Source: Liopterus haemorrhoidalis (Eukaryota; Arthropoda; Insecta; Coleoptera; Dytiscidae). Taken from it: DNA of 64,000 bases. The DNA lies in contig OZ020622.1 in NCBI GenBank assembly GCA_963971575.1, positions 15,068,879 through 15,132,878 on the forward strand. The letters run 5' to 3'. The notes below the pieces were generated by a model, which did not search any database, was not told the origin of the DNA, and saw only the letters and a program-made list of their open reading frames with translations. Positions 42,491 through 52,446 of this stretch are shown here, piece after piece; the first letter of the stretch is position 1, and each line of letters begins with the position of its first letter. A program made the position numbers and the translations under genes.

Positions 42491-42827
42491 ATTAAGAGAG
42501 CTGTTAACAAGGATAATATTAGAAAGTTGGTTGGTATCTGGGTGAGTACCAACTGTAAAGTGATTTTCTGTCAATTGGCGACTTCTTTTCCCGCCAAGCC
42601 AACCAAAAAATATGTAATTTATATATCTTACATGTTACGTGTTAGTTATTTCGATATATCGAAAATATCGATATTTTTACTTCGATATATATCGTATATC
42701 GATATCACACTTACGATGTATCGAATCGCGCATATATCGATATTCAAAAATAAATTCCCATCCCTATACGTATGAAGGTTCGGCGAGCGAAAACGGCACA
42801 TATTTCCCCCTCCCTAATGAGTCCCAT

Positions 42828-43360
42828 TAGGGTGACTTAGGCTGTCCCACACCAGCTGCCCAGCTCACCTCAAGAAATTTAACATTGTGGATAACGACAA
42901 ATGCAGTTATTGTGACCAAGTCGGCGACCCGAACCACCTAATTTTCGCATGTATAAATTTCAAAAAGGAACAAGACAAATTAATGGCCACATTACTCAGA
43001 GAAAAAATCGCACTCCCCACCAATATAGCAACTATATTATCTAAAGACAACAAAAATATTTACAACGCACTCTCAGAATATCTTACAAGCACCGACATAC
43101 AACTTTAAAAACATAAATATCACATTCATTACTAACTCCCCCCTCTATTGTCACCCCAACATGGCTACCTCCTGAACCTCAGTCCTTGTCCTTGACGGCA
43201 CAGTCAGTGACGGCCTTTCGGCAACATCCTCCTCCCGTACTATTCCTCCACCCCACTCACCCTCATCATTTACATACATCTACATTAAAAATAGTAATAG
43301 AAACTGGCTCACTGGAGAAATCCGACAGAAGCCAATAATCACCTTTAAAAAAAAAAAAAA
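42828..43360 (+). mobile_element. 5'-truncated LINE insertion, TSD AATGAGTCCCAT
   Basis: A 12-bp duplication AATGAGTCCCAT flanks the segment (42816-42827 and 43361-43372). It ends in a poly(A) run of about 16 at 43346-43360 and encodes an ORF2 tail. This is a full set of hallmarks of target-primed reverse transcription. Confidence 0.92.
42887..43108 (+). pseudogene. LINE ORF2 C-terminal zinc-knuckle tail
   Basis: CSYCDQVGDPNHLIFAC is a C-x2-C-x9-H-x4-C motif found at the end of the reverse transcriptase/RNase H ORF of Jockey- and I/R1-like LINEs (zf-RVT pattern). It is followed by a Lys/Glu-rich tail with IATILSKDNKNIYNALSEYL and a TAA at 43106. About 73 codons are open from the first ATG, but the true frame enters from upstream (CPTPAAQLTSRNLTL-like). 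All enzymatic domains are absent because the insertion is 5'-truncated. Clean frame, TSD and poly(A) suggest a recent event. Confidence 0.75.
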
Positions 43361-43828
43361 AATGAGTCCCATGTGCAGCCGTCTAGTTGGAGTTGGCCCC
43401 AGAATACCAGAACGCTCACTAAGGGGTTTTGACTGGACACGATTTTGTTCTTGCTTCTGTGAAGGCACGAGCTAACGGAGTACTGTCAAACACACGCAAC
43501 GTTTTTGTTTACTTCAAAGAGCTTACTTGAACCTTAAATCTAGCGTTTATCAACACGAGATGACTCATATTGTACCACTATTGTAATAAACGTTGTCGTA
43601 AAACAGTAATACATGTAAACATAATTCCAACGTAATTCTATAATTAGACCGATGTCATTTTCCAAATTTTGCTAGATATGGTGGAGGTAGTTTCGCGGGA
43701 CCGGGGGCCCTTCCTGATGTTTGCCTACAGGCCCAAAAATCGTAGCTACGCCACTGCTTTTTGTCTAGTTTAACTTTAGTTTAACAGAGATTTTCGGGGT
43801 GCCCCGTTTCAAACAAACACCCTGTATA

Positions 43829-43868
43829 TAAATGGAGATCCCAAATACAAAAAGGTTGAACCGCCCTG
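43829..43868 (+). mobile_element. hAT MITE right-end fragment
   Basis: GAGATCCCAAATACAAAAAG, then GTTGAACCGCCCTG, matches the last 35 bp of the MITE at 8864-9337. Confidence 0.65.
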
Positions 43869-43935
43869 ATCTATAGGTTACAGCAAAAATGTACATTACA
43901 AAAACCGTACGAAGTACGGGAATTAGCTAGTGTAT
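43869..43935 (+). mobile_element. Helitron-like 3' terminus
   Basis: CCGTACGAAGTACGG forms a 6-bp stem with a 3-nt loop. It is followed by GAATTAGCTAGT, i.e. CTAG then T. The same block is at 28487 and 32985. Hairpin plus CTRR is the Helitron 3' signature; the 5' TC end was not found. Confidence 0.5.
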
Positions 43936-44885
43936 AAATATGCTTGAGTAAAACTTTTTTAGACGAATTATATAAGCTCGCCCAATTCCAAACAATATAA
44001 TTTACCACCGGGTAACCTCTCCCCAACTGCTTCAAAACTTCTTCTATACGTCGAGGCGTAGTATACACAAGACTTTGAGTCTTCTGCAGAAAAGGTCTGT
44101 TAAATGTTTTGATATCTTCCTCGTAACTCCTGAATAGTCCGTCCTTACAGGACGATTTGGCATATTTTTTTGATTGGGATAGATTCAGGCTAGGAGAAGT
44201 CCAGTTTAAAACGGAATATTATTTTTCACCATTCAAGATTTCAATGCTGAACAGTTTATAAGAAGTATGGTGAACTCATATGACACGGGACTCGATAAAA
44301 GTTTACACTCATCGCGCTGCTGGTGTTACTCCCCCAATACTATAACACCATTGTAACGAACCATATGCGATGATCATAATTAGTCTGTAATTAGGGGCGA
44401 CACATATAATTATTGGTATACACTTGATATATGACTCGGTTATCAGATGTGACATTGATACGATGTGTACCCCTGATATTTCCAGGACGTATGTATCAAT
44501 CGATGGCCCAGGGGCACTTCAATATTCAGCCACTTAGTGGACACTTAATGGTCTCTTTATGTTATTAATTTAGACCCTCTTACTTAATGACCTTTGTCTA
44601 CCTGCCCAAATGATTTTTAATCGAAACATTTTTGATTACACTGGTTACAAAAGTGAAAGTAGGTGCATATGATACGGTTCTTCCACGATATGAGAGGATT
44701 TACGTTATCTATAAAAGTTACTAAAACAATGACGTCACTTTCAACAACGTTTACATATGCAAATGTTCTTTTTAAGTACAGCATTTAATATTATTACAAT
44801 ATTAAGTATGTATTCAAGTTTCACGCGTTTGTAATTTAGTTATAAACACAAAATCCAAAGCTTTATGAGAAGAGAATATTATAAT
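43936..44885. other. No recognisable gene
   Basis: The ORF at 43871-44068 (minus) has no domain. No terminal repeats recognised. Confidence 0.3.
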
Positions 44886-45132
44886 CAGAGCAGGCGCGAG
44901 GGTCTGTGGCGCCCGTAGGCAAGATTTAATTAAGCGCCCCCAGCCAGGGCGTAACTAGCTTTTTTCGAACATGTCAAATGAAGACCTAAAATAAAGGTCT
45001 TCACTTCTAAAATTACATTTCACTAAATTACTTTTACATTCATTTGGCATTTGGCGCCCTTTTCAGTCTCACGTCAGCGCCCCCCTCGCAGCGACGCCCG
45101 CATGCCTTGCTTGCCCGCTTCCGCCAGCCCTG
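44886..45132. mobile_element. hAT MITE, 8-bp TSD ATTATAAT
   Basis: Termini CAGAGCAGGCG and CGCCAGCCCTG match at 9 of 11 bases. The duplication ATTATAAT is perfect (44878-44885, 45133-45140). A GCGCCC-rich body, with GCGCCCGTAGGC and GCGCCCTTTTCAG. Confidence 0.85.
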
Positions 45133-45271
45133 ATTATAATACAAGTGACTATGACAGATATAATAACATATAGTGAAATGTAAACGTAATAAATATCTAC
45201 TATCAAAACGTCAGTTCTGCCAATAGCATCAAAATAAAAGTCTAAAATTCTACATAATAATATAGGTCATT

Positions 45272-45660
45272 TCTTTGATTTAAGCGTAACTAAATGGGTA
45301 TTTCTTTTCCTTAAGTTATCACGAGAATCGAGCTTGCCTGTCGTTGAAAAAAATTATTTTTTTAAAAATATATTGTGCGATATCAAAAGAAAGCTCTTAA
45401 GACGTAGATAAAGGAACAAAACGTAGTTTTTAGAATTTTTAAATTTTAAAACAATTTTTTCTAAAAATGTACAAAAAAATTACTGTCCCGCACCGTTTAA
45501 TGCAAAGGGGTTAAACTAAAAATCCGAAAAAAAAATACTAAATAATGTACATTGATTTAAACTGGAAACATACGAGAGGCATTTTTGATCAGATTTCGTT
45601 TTTGTAAAATATTGCAGTTATTGTGTTTTCGACAAAATTAATTATTTTTTCTTATTCATT
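45272..45660 (+). mobile_element. Repeat B end joined to a D'-like fragment
   Basis: AGGTCATTTCTTTGATTTAAG is a B-type end. From about 45340 the sequence follows the D' body (GAAAGCTCTTAAGACGTAG; ATAATGTACATTGATTTAAA; TTTTTGATCAGATTTCG). No cassette. Confidence 0.45.
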
Positions 45661-45711
45661 GCTAAATTATAGCTAATAATGTTATGGATTTTTTGTATTT
45701 ATGGCTAAAGT

Positions 45712-46254
45712 TGGTTTTACACAGTTTAATTTATCCATCAATAAATTGATCAAGTTTTTTGTCAATTAATTGAAAAATTTATTGGTAAACTTGAAAATAA
45801 AATGATCACTTTACACACATCAATTTATTTATCATTTTTTTGAAAACTTTGGCATTACCAATTGTAAAACATGTTGACCTATTTATCAAAATGAAAATAT
45901 TGAAAAAATCTTCACAAAATTACGAGCTATGAACAAAAACAAAAGAAATAACCTAGATGGTGAATTGGTTCTGTCAAATTTGAAAACAAAACACATAACA
46001 AATATATTTGTTGGTTATGCAACAATTTAACCGTTGGCAATAACTAAACAGATAAAAATATACCTAGAATTCCCTAAAAAATTGATGAAAAATAGAACTT
46101 GTTCTATTTTCAAAATAAATTGATCAATTTTTTTGTGAATTAATTGATCAATTAATTGAGGGTATTTGTATACTTTACACACATCAATTAATTGAATGGT
46201 AACTTTTTCAATTAATTGATCAATAAATTGAATCGTGTTAAATCCACTTAAAAT
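45712..46254. mobile_element. MITE with ATCAATTAATTGAT repeats
   Basis: AGTTGGTTTTACACAGTTTAA at the left is inverted against TGAATCGTGTTAAATCCACTT at the right. Many copies of AATTAATTGAT(C) lie in both subterminal regions, plus TTTACACACATCAATT twice. No ORF. Confidence 0.7.
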
Positions 46255-46259
46255 TTGTA

Positions 46260-46788
46260 AATCTTAAAATAACTATCGAACACAAACTAAATATGATTTC
46301 AAAAGGTATGTTTTAGTAAAATAAAAGATTGAAGAGCAATAATAGTCTATAATTCATATGCAAAAAAAAATCGATTTAGTTATTTTTTCGCCACTAAGTT
46401 TGTCATTGCAGTTATGACGCAAAAGACCAACTGCGTTGATTAAACGACTAACCTACATAAGTTCTGTATGAATTTATTTATTTATTATTATTTTTTTTTA
46501 TTAAATTTATTTTGTGCTTGACTGCTAGGATCATTACCCAGTTTACAATCATCTATATCTTGACATACATAAATATAAACACAATATACACTTAATTTTA
46601 TATTAATATTTTGTTTACGCTAATAAATTGAAATATTGATGTTATTGCTGATGGGTTGTTCTAAAATAAAATAATCTGTATGCTTGTAGGGATTTATTTA
46701 TTTGTGTGTATCATTAATTTTATAATAATAAATTACAGATACATATTATCTGTCTCATTTTGTAATACGTAACTAACAGGGAAAGTTC
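46260..46788. other. No recognisable gene
   Basis: AT-rich sequence with T runs. Nothing recognised. Confidence 0.3.
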
Positions 46789-47883
46789 ATTTTTAGGGTT
46801 TTGTAAGTATGACCAAAAAACCCTTATACCGTCATTTTGTCGTCTGTCTGTCTGTCTGTCTCTCTGTCTGTCTGTTCGGTAAAAATTGTAGCCAAACGGC
46901 TAAACCTAGAGGTTGAAATTTGGCATGCTTATACAACTCTTTTACCCGCACATAGGAAAAATATTAAAACATCTAAAAAACATATCCCTCTAAAAATATA
47001 AACAAATATGTGCTCATCGAAAAAAAAATATATTTTTTTTAATTCTGAGTAGGGTATCAAATGAAAGCCCTTAGTACGTGGATTAACGATCAAAATTTTA
47101 TTTTTGCAAAATAAATTATTTTGATGCGATTTTTGCCAAAATTGTGCAAAAAAATTTTTGTCCCACACCCAGATGGTTTAAAATAAAAATCTGAAAAAAT
47201 TCTAAGTAATGTACATTGGTGTGAACCGGAATAGTACAACAGGAATTTTTGATCAGATTATGTTTTCGGAAAATAACGCAATTTTTGTGTTTTTAACTAA
47301 AATATGTTAACTATTTAATACGTTGTGTAACATACCAGACCAGTAGCTCTCGTGGCGTGGTTGGATTTGTCGTACGCTTAATAATATAACTAAACTTGCA
47401 AACTAGGTTCGATCGAATCCTGTTGATTTTATTTTTTGTTTTTTTTTTTGCATTTTTATTTTGTTTAAATTATTTTTGTAAAATCTTCTGGTATTTCTTT
47501 TCGACCGAAAATTATTTTGTTAAAATTCTAGTTATATTTGGTAAATGTTGCATTTAATTTTTAAAAGCGTAAATTTAATAACCAGTGGAAAGTGTTGAAA
47601 TTATAATTTAATTCTATGTTTGAAAAAAGGGCGTGACTTATGATGTAAGCAACCAATGGAATCCATAGGTGCAATTTTCAAAATCTTAATGAACTTTGCT
47701 ATATAAAAAAATACTGCATATATTTAGAAACTTAAATAATGGTATTAGGCATTCGAATTAAAATTCATAAAGAAATATTTTGACATAAAATTTATTTTGG
47801 CATCCCAAATAATCATCGTTCAGTTACCAAATACCTGCAAAACCCAGAAATGTGTGAAAATTCACACTTCACATCAATTTTTT
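46789..47883 (+). mobile_element. Repeat D4, most complete copy
   Basis: The left end is CATTTTTAGGGTTTTGTAAG with hairpin partner AAAAAACCC, and a (TCTG)n array at about 46841-46876. All body blocks are present: TAGCCAAACGGCTAAACC, AAATTATTTTGATGCGATTT, GGAATTTTTGATCAGATTA. The cassette is at 47343-47422. The right body ends TACCTGCAAAACCCAGAAAT and GTGTGAAAATTCACAC. Length 1095 bp, a good reference for the family. It is uninterrupted. Confidence 0.85.
47343..47422 (+). ncRNA. tRNA-like cassette in D4
   Basis: TGGCGTGGTTGG is close to the A-box consensus. AGGTTCGATCGAATCCTG is a T arm in which the ideal GGTTCGAATCC has a 4-nt TCGA duplication. GATCGAATC still matches GWTCRANNC. The outer ends resemble the D5 cassette, but the D-arm and anticodon region differ (CGCTTAATAATATAAC). 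Confidence 0.5.
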
Positions 47884-48600
47884 ATGTTGTATATTGACAA
47901 TACATTTATAATATTATCATTGTATTGGTTCACACGGACACGCCAAAGTCTGTTTACACCACAACAGTCACCAAAGAAACCAGATCTAGCTTCGTATTAT
48001 AAATTGAGACGGATTATATAATATGTCTCATTTTGTAATACAAAACTATATCTGGTTACTTTGGTGATTGTTGTGGTGTAAATAGACTTTTATGGAAACA
48101 TGTGAACATGTAAATCTGGCTTTTAAATATTTGGTTAAGTTTTATTATATCCAGGTTATATTCACTAAAAACTATATATGTCAGATAACAAATTGACATG
48201 TCAAAATTGCGATTGACATGTCAAAATTGTGATAGACATGTCAAATATTTTGAAAGATGCCATTTCAGAATTACCACCCTAAGATGATATTTTAAATATA
48301 AGCGGTTCACTTTTGTAAGAACACACTAGATCTGGTTATTTTGGTTACTTTTATAGTGTGTTACTGACTTTAAATGTCAATTAAAAATATTCCTTAGGCT
48401 GTAAAACCGACTTTAGGTTGATAAAGTTGTGGTCATTATAATTAAGATATAATTTTTCATTTTGACATATGTCAAATGCATCGACATTTTAAAAAAGTGA
48501 CATTTTTTATTACTAACATGACATACAGCTTCAAAGGTGCAAACTATTGAAAACAAAATTCCCTCTTAGTTTGTTCTTACTAAAGTCACTAGATTATACA
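47884..48600 (-). repeat. Repeat F region, several partial copies
   Basis: CTGTTTACACCACAACAGTCA (about 47948) is inverted against TGGTTACTTTGGTGATTGTTG (about 48051). 48295-48590 is the reverse of 42270-42490 (TAGATCTGGTTATTTTGGTT; GCTGTAAAACCGACTTTAGG). GACATGTCAAAATTG is repeated three times near 48195-48245. No genes. Confidence 0.5.
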
Positions 48601-48733
48601 AAGTACCGCAACGGCGGCCATGCTGGGGTTAAAAATGTCGCCAACACAAATGATGTTCAGTGATTCCAACATTACAAGAAACTAGTTTTTATTTTAAACA
48701 TTGTAATCATGATTTTTTTAATCAAAGATGCAC

Positions 48734-49003
48734 TATAGGGGAAGTATTTTAAGATCGCAGCGCTATTTCGGCAAACTTGGAACCTTCAAAATAGACATTC
48801 GTTACATATAAACAACGTGAATTTTACTTATGGAAAATGTTTACTGGTGGTTTTTGTAATTTTGCTACAATATTAATACTTGTTTTTATGCAATTATATT
48901 TTTATGCAAACATTTTTTATAAAAAAAAGCGCGACACAATGTCTATTTCTGTAGTTCCTTCAATCCCACCAGATGTCATATCGCTTAGCAATTTTTCCCT
49001 ATA
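48734..49003. mobile_element. Repeat E copy 2
   Basis: TATAGGGGAAGTATTTTAAG at the left and TTAGCAATTTTTCCCTATA at the right. Shares CGCAGCGCT, TTTACTGGTGGTTTTTGTAA and CCCACCAGATGTCATATCGC with 33789-34399, confirming the family's ends. Confidence 0.7.
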
Positions 49004-49067
49004 ACAAAATTATGGTACAATTTCAATTATTATTTAATTTTTATTAAATAAAATGGATATAATATAA

Positions 49068-49463
49068 AGTCTGTTCCAAATGGTTAGGCGGAACTAGATT
49101 TTGCAGTCTAGTTACTTTCATCGTTTAAATCGTGCTTTTCGGCCGTTTTGTTTAAGCTTTGTAAATCATACTTACAATAAACATTTTTTTGTTAAGGTTA
49201 ATATAATTTTAAAATGTCATTTTCTTTATATTTTGATTTTTTCTGTCTTTCTTAATACAAATTTCCCATTTATTTATTTATTTTTTTATTAAAATATATA
49301 AAAAAATAATTTAATGTCATTCGTTTCCATGGTTTCATTGTTGGAATTTTAAATTTTGACATTCCAACGTAAAAAATGAAATTACCCAAGCAAGGTCCCT
49401 TCTCGTGACAGCCTAAAAGAACGAAATTCCCATTTAGTTCCGCCTAACCGTTTGAAACAGACT
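49068..49463. mobile_element. Repeat B MITE, long form
   Basis: AGTCTGTTCCAAATGGTTAGG at the left is inverted against CCTAACCGTTTGAAACAGACT at the right. 396 bp. Internal blocks shared with 41858-42260. The ORF at 49101-49292 lies inside and is spurious. Confidence 0.85.
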
Positions 49464-50800
49464 TATATAAATTTAAATTAAACTTAACCTTAAATATTCA
49501 AACCGCTGACAGAGAAGGTTATTAAATGAGAGCGAGAGAGGGAGATGTGACAGCGCAGACGTAAACTTAAGAACGTAAAAATTGCTGCTTTAGTTTGCTT
49601 AATAGGGGAAGCAATGTTGCCAATCAAACCCTGGGGTCTGTCGGCTTCTTCAAAGGCTTGCGGTACTTTGTATAATCCAGTGACTTTAGTTCTTACAAAA
49701 GTGAACAGTATATAACATAAAAAATGAAATTTCCCTCTTAGTTTCGCATTACAAATTGAGACAGATAATAATAGTGTTTTATTGATTGGTATTTTTTCTT
49801 TTTGTACCGATAACAATTATTTTAATAAATTGCCGTACGCCACTGTACTGCCGGAAACTATTGTCCTCCATTTTGAAATACCATCCTGGTTTGTCCAATT
49901 AGCATGTAAGCTTCCTTCCTTTAGTCTTTTTATTCAATGGTACACGTAAACACCCACACCTTAAGAAAACCGGCAGAGAAACATTGCTCATATATTTTCT
50001 GGAGATTTAAACAAATGGAACAATTTTGAGAGGATTATGTAAAGCTTTCAATTACAAAAGTGCTTTATTACTGGGTATATGACATGTACTTGTACATTAT
50101 TAAATATCGCAGTCGTTTAGTCGTTACTCCCGTGGAGGTGCTCCCTACTGATACTAATAATTAATACTGAACATGCCGCTCTAATCACAATATTACATGA
50201 AGGGACTCAACCACTGTTTCCACTGTTTCTGTGGAATTATCTAGTAGCTACTTTTGGATATTTGCCTCACCGAAGCTTACCTAAAACCTTACCACTAACC
50301 AAACATTCAAGTCTCTCGGTCTTGAATACTGCCCGCTACACATTTCTGTAAGAATAGTTGCCTATAACTTAGGCGTAATATTTTAGAATAAATCAAAAAT
50401 GTCAAAGTTTTACATATACGAAGTGTGTAAATTAAGGAACCAAACTGATTTTTTTAAATCTGTTTATTCGAATAGAATTACAATTTAATATTAGGTGCGT
50501 TCGGTATAAGTTAATAATCTACACATTCTGCATTATTTACACAAGAAGCGTTCGTCATTAAGTTTCTGTGTGCTTTGTGCTGTACGAAGGTCGTTCGGCA
50601 TATACTGTGCAGTGCAGTTTGTTGCACATTCGTCACAAGTTCAGATAGTACGGCAGTCTGTGCAATAGTGTTTTTCGCGGAAAAAATACAAAGTTATTAT
50701 TTCTACAAAACAATATGAGTAAAAACAATAAAGATATCATGTTTATTCCTGCAGCATTTGCAAAATAAATAGTATAGACATGAACCTCATGATGGAACAT
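49464..50800. other. No recognisable gene
   Basis: The ORF at 49490-49816 (minus) has no domain. GTGTGTAAATTAAGGAACC and TATTCGAATAGAATTACAAT (50427-50485) recur at 61347-61425, a dispersed repeat of unknown type. Confidence 0.35.
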
Positions 50801-50810
50801 GTAAATACAC

Positions 50811-51014
50811 TCAAAAAGACTTAAAATTTTCTGGATACAAGCGGAAATGTACTTTAAATTGATTTGTAGTCATGTTTGGAACAGTACTCTCTGCATATTC
50901 AAACACTTTTTCCAAAATATTTTCTGGTTTGGAAAATTTTTCTGAAATGTCTTCCTCATCAAATAAAATTTCTTTTATATTACTTAAAAGCATTCCAAAA
51001 CCTGCATGCACCAT
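50811..51014 (-). CDS. Possible exon, unknown protein
   Basis: Minus-strand open frame of 67 aa containing LLSNIKEILFDEEDISEKFS and ENILEKVFEYAESTVPN. Acidic and helical, with a codon mix unlike the AT-rich background. Its start lies only 19 bp left of the TIR element at 51033, which carries a putative exon of another gene. I do not recognise a family, and it could be chance. Confidence 0.25.
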   Translation of the reverse strand: MVHAGFGMLLSNIKEILFDEEDISEKFSKPENILEKVFEYAESTVPNMTTNQFKVHFRLYPENFKSF

Positions 51015-51032
51015 TTATATATCGTACAAAAC

Positions 51033-51974
51033 AATAGGGGATAGGCATGATTTTTTTAAATTTTTTTATTATATTCCTCTTGTTGCATATAAACATAAAA
51101 AACAGTTTTTATTTATTTTTTTTTTGTAATTTGAAGGCTTAAAAAGATCATAAATGTATGTAGCGCGCGAAAACGACGTGTGACGTCATACCCCTTCTAA
51201 CTGACGCATGACACTACTAGCTTACCGGCGTACATAGTCTGTTGTGAACTTATTTGTTTGTATAACTTTTATAGGTTATGTAAAGTTAGAGTGATTTTAA
51301 TTAAAATAAAGTTTAATTCTATAAAAACAATTTATACATGTTTACCGAATTAAATTTTATATTAAAATAGATAACTTATATTGCAGTATTTCAATTATGC
51401 CTCTAACGTTTTGTAACTTCATGTAAACAATGTAGTAAAATTCTGACATCTAAATTACATAAATATTTATATTTTACAGAGTTGCAGCGTTTGTTTACAT
51501 AAAGTTATAGAATATAAAATAAAAATTACTTTGACACCACGTATTTCTTCAGCACTGTAGCATTCATTATTTTTCATATATTCCATGAGCATAAATGCAT
51601 CAATGTTGGGTAAATTATCACTCTGAGCCCTAACAAAATCTTTATCTGCCATTTTAATAATAAATGCGTGAAAAATTGTTTAAAAACAAATACAAAACTC
51701 TCGAACAATACAATACACACACGTGTAAAGATTATGTTGTAGCTGTATCTGTGATGTGAAAACCCTATCGTTTGACGTCATACTCAGTCGTTTTTACTCG
51801 GCAACCTTCGCTCCGTGGTCGGCTTATTTCAAATTTACAAAATTTTAATTCAAAAATTTGGCTATAATATTAATTAAAATGTAATTTTTGTTTTGTTAGG
51901 TGACATAACTAACATTAACATATCAAAATAATGTAGTTTTAAGGAAATACAAATTTTATGCGTATCCCCTATTA
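51033..51974. mobile_element. TIR element with AATAGGGGATA ends
   Basis: AATAGGGGATAGGCATGA at the left is inverted against ATGCGTATCCCCTATT at the right. The flanks (CGTACAAAAC and AGCAGGAGACAGACTT) are nearly joined at 19418-19445, which acts as an empty site. CRE-like TGACGTCA sites lie near both ends (about 51181 and 51775). It contains the ORF at 51467-51652. Confidence 0.6.
51467..51652 (-). CDS. Putative first exon of a YqaJ/SWIM-family protein
   Basis: The minus strand from the ATG at 51652 reads MADKDFVRAQSDNLPNIDAF, then MLMEYMKNNECYSAEEIRGV and K. The pattern hydrophobic-x-hydrophobic-Leu, short linker, then SAEIRGVK is familiar from the N-terminus of insect proteins that combine SWIM and YqaJ-type domains. 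Directly after GVK the sequence is GTAATTTTTATTTT, a plausible 5' splice site, so the remaining 20 residues of the open frame are probably intronic. Downstream exons were not found within the element. CRE-like TGACGTCA lies about 120 bp upstream. Family assignment is from memory of the motif and is tentative. Confidence 0.4.
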   Translation of the reverse strand: MADKDFVRAQSDNLPNIDAFMLMEYMKNNECYSAEEIRGVKVIFILYSITLCKQTLQLCKI

Positions 51975-52446
51975 GCAGGAGACAGACTTGAGGAAAAAGT
52001 CACAAGGACTCAAGTCAAACGAATAAGGGGGCTGAGGAGCCACAGGAATGTTTTACTGGTCAAAAACTCGTTAAATTGTGGCAGATTTTTCTCATCCCCA
52101 ATTCATTAGTCAAAATCTGATGAACGGTAGTGTGAGTCAAATTCAACTCTTCCCCGATCATTCTGACTGTCAACCGACGATCTGAACGCACAAGATCCCG
52201 GATTCTGTCGACATTTTCATCGGTTCTTGAAGATGAAGGCGTTCCACTGCGTGATTCATCTTCAATCAACTCTCTTCCTACTGAAAATGCCTTAAACCAC
52301 CAAAAAACCTGGATCCTTGACAAAACACTGTCTCCGTAGGCTTGCTGAAGTTTTGCAAAAGTTTCCGTTGCACTGTGCCCAAGTCTGAAGCAAAACCTGA
52401 TAGTACACCATTACTCGAAATGAATGTCACTCATTTTTAGAAAGCA
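51975..52446 (-). pseudogene. Mariner M5 transposase, deleted core
   Basis: Minus strand, N-terminus first: IRFCFRLGHSATETFAKLQQ, then AYGDSVLSRIQVFWWFKAFS (about 52320-52410). The frame 52060-52323 follows with VGRELIEDESRSGTPSSSRT, DRIRDLVRSDRRLTVRMIGE and TVHQILTNELGMRKIC. This is the HTH half of a mariner transposase. The sequence then jumps to PVAPQPPYSFDLSPCDFFLK (about 51980-52050), the region of the third catalytic Asp, so the first two catalytic residues are deleted. A stop (TAA in HFE*) sits near the start. A second N-terminal scrap of the same family is at 61970-62065. Confidence 0.75.

Larger units (their letters stand above)
41670..42766. mobile_element. hAT element, TSD TACGTATG, ATATCGATA repeats
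   Basis: Termini are TAGGGATGGGAA and TTCCCATCCCTA, the classic hAT start TAGGGATGGG. The duplication TACGTATG is perfect (41662-41669, 42767-42774). Each subterminal region is packed with ATATCGATA motifs (41683-41800 and 42648-42745), probably transposase-binding sites. The middle holds repeat B (41858-42260) and a repeat F segment. No transposase. Confidence 0.93.
41168..43756. mobile_element. hAT-type element, TSD CTTTTTGT, with nested insertions
   Basis: Termini are CAGTGGCGTAGCTACC and CGTAGCTACGCCACTG. The perfect duplication CTTTTTGT lies at 41160-41167 and 43757-43764. Joining the flanks restores CTTTTTGTCTAGTTTAACTT, as seen in G1 at 39208. It contains a palindromic MITE, a second hAT (41670-42766) and a LINE (42828-43360). 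It has no transposase of its own. Confidence 0.93.
40316..43824. mobile_element. Transposon G copy 2 with long TIRs, deleted core
   Basis: The left arm (40316-40680) and right arm (40938-41159 plus 43757-43824) are inverted copies of the G1 leader, sharing AATCGATAATTTTATATTTT, ACTTTTTGGTGTCATTG and GGGTGCCCCGTTTC. About 255 bp lie between the arms, including remains of the transposase start (ATGGTGGTTTGATC). I infer a ~0.95-kb deleted G element. It is now split by a 2.6-kb hAT-type insertion. Confidence 0.7.
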
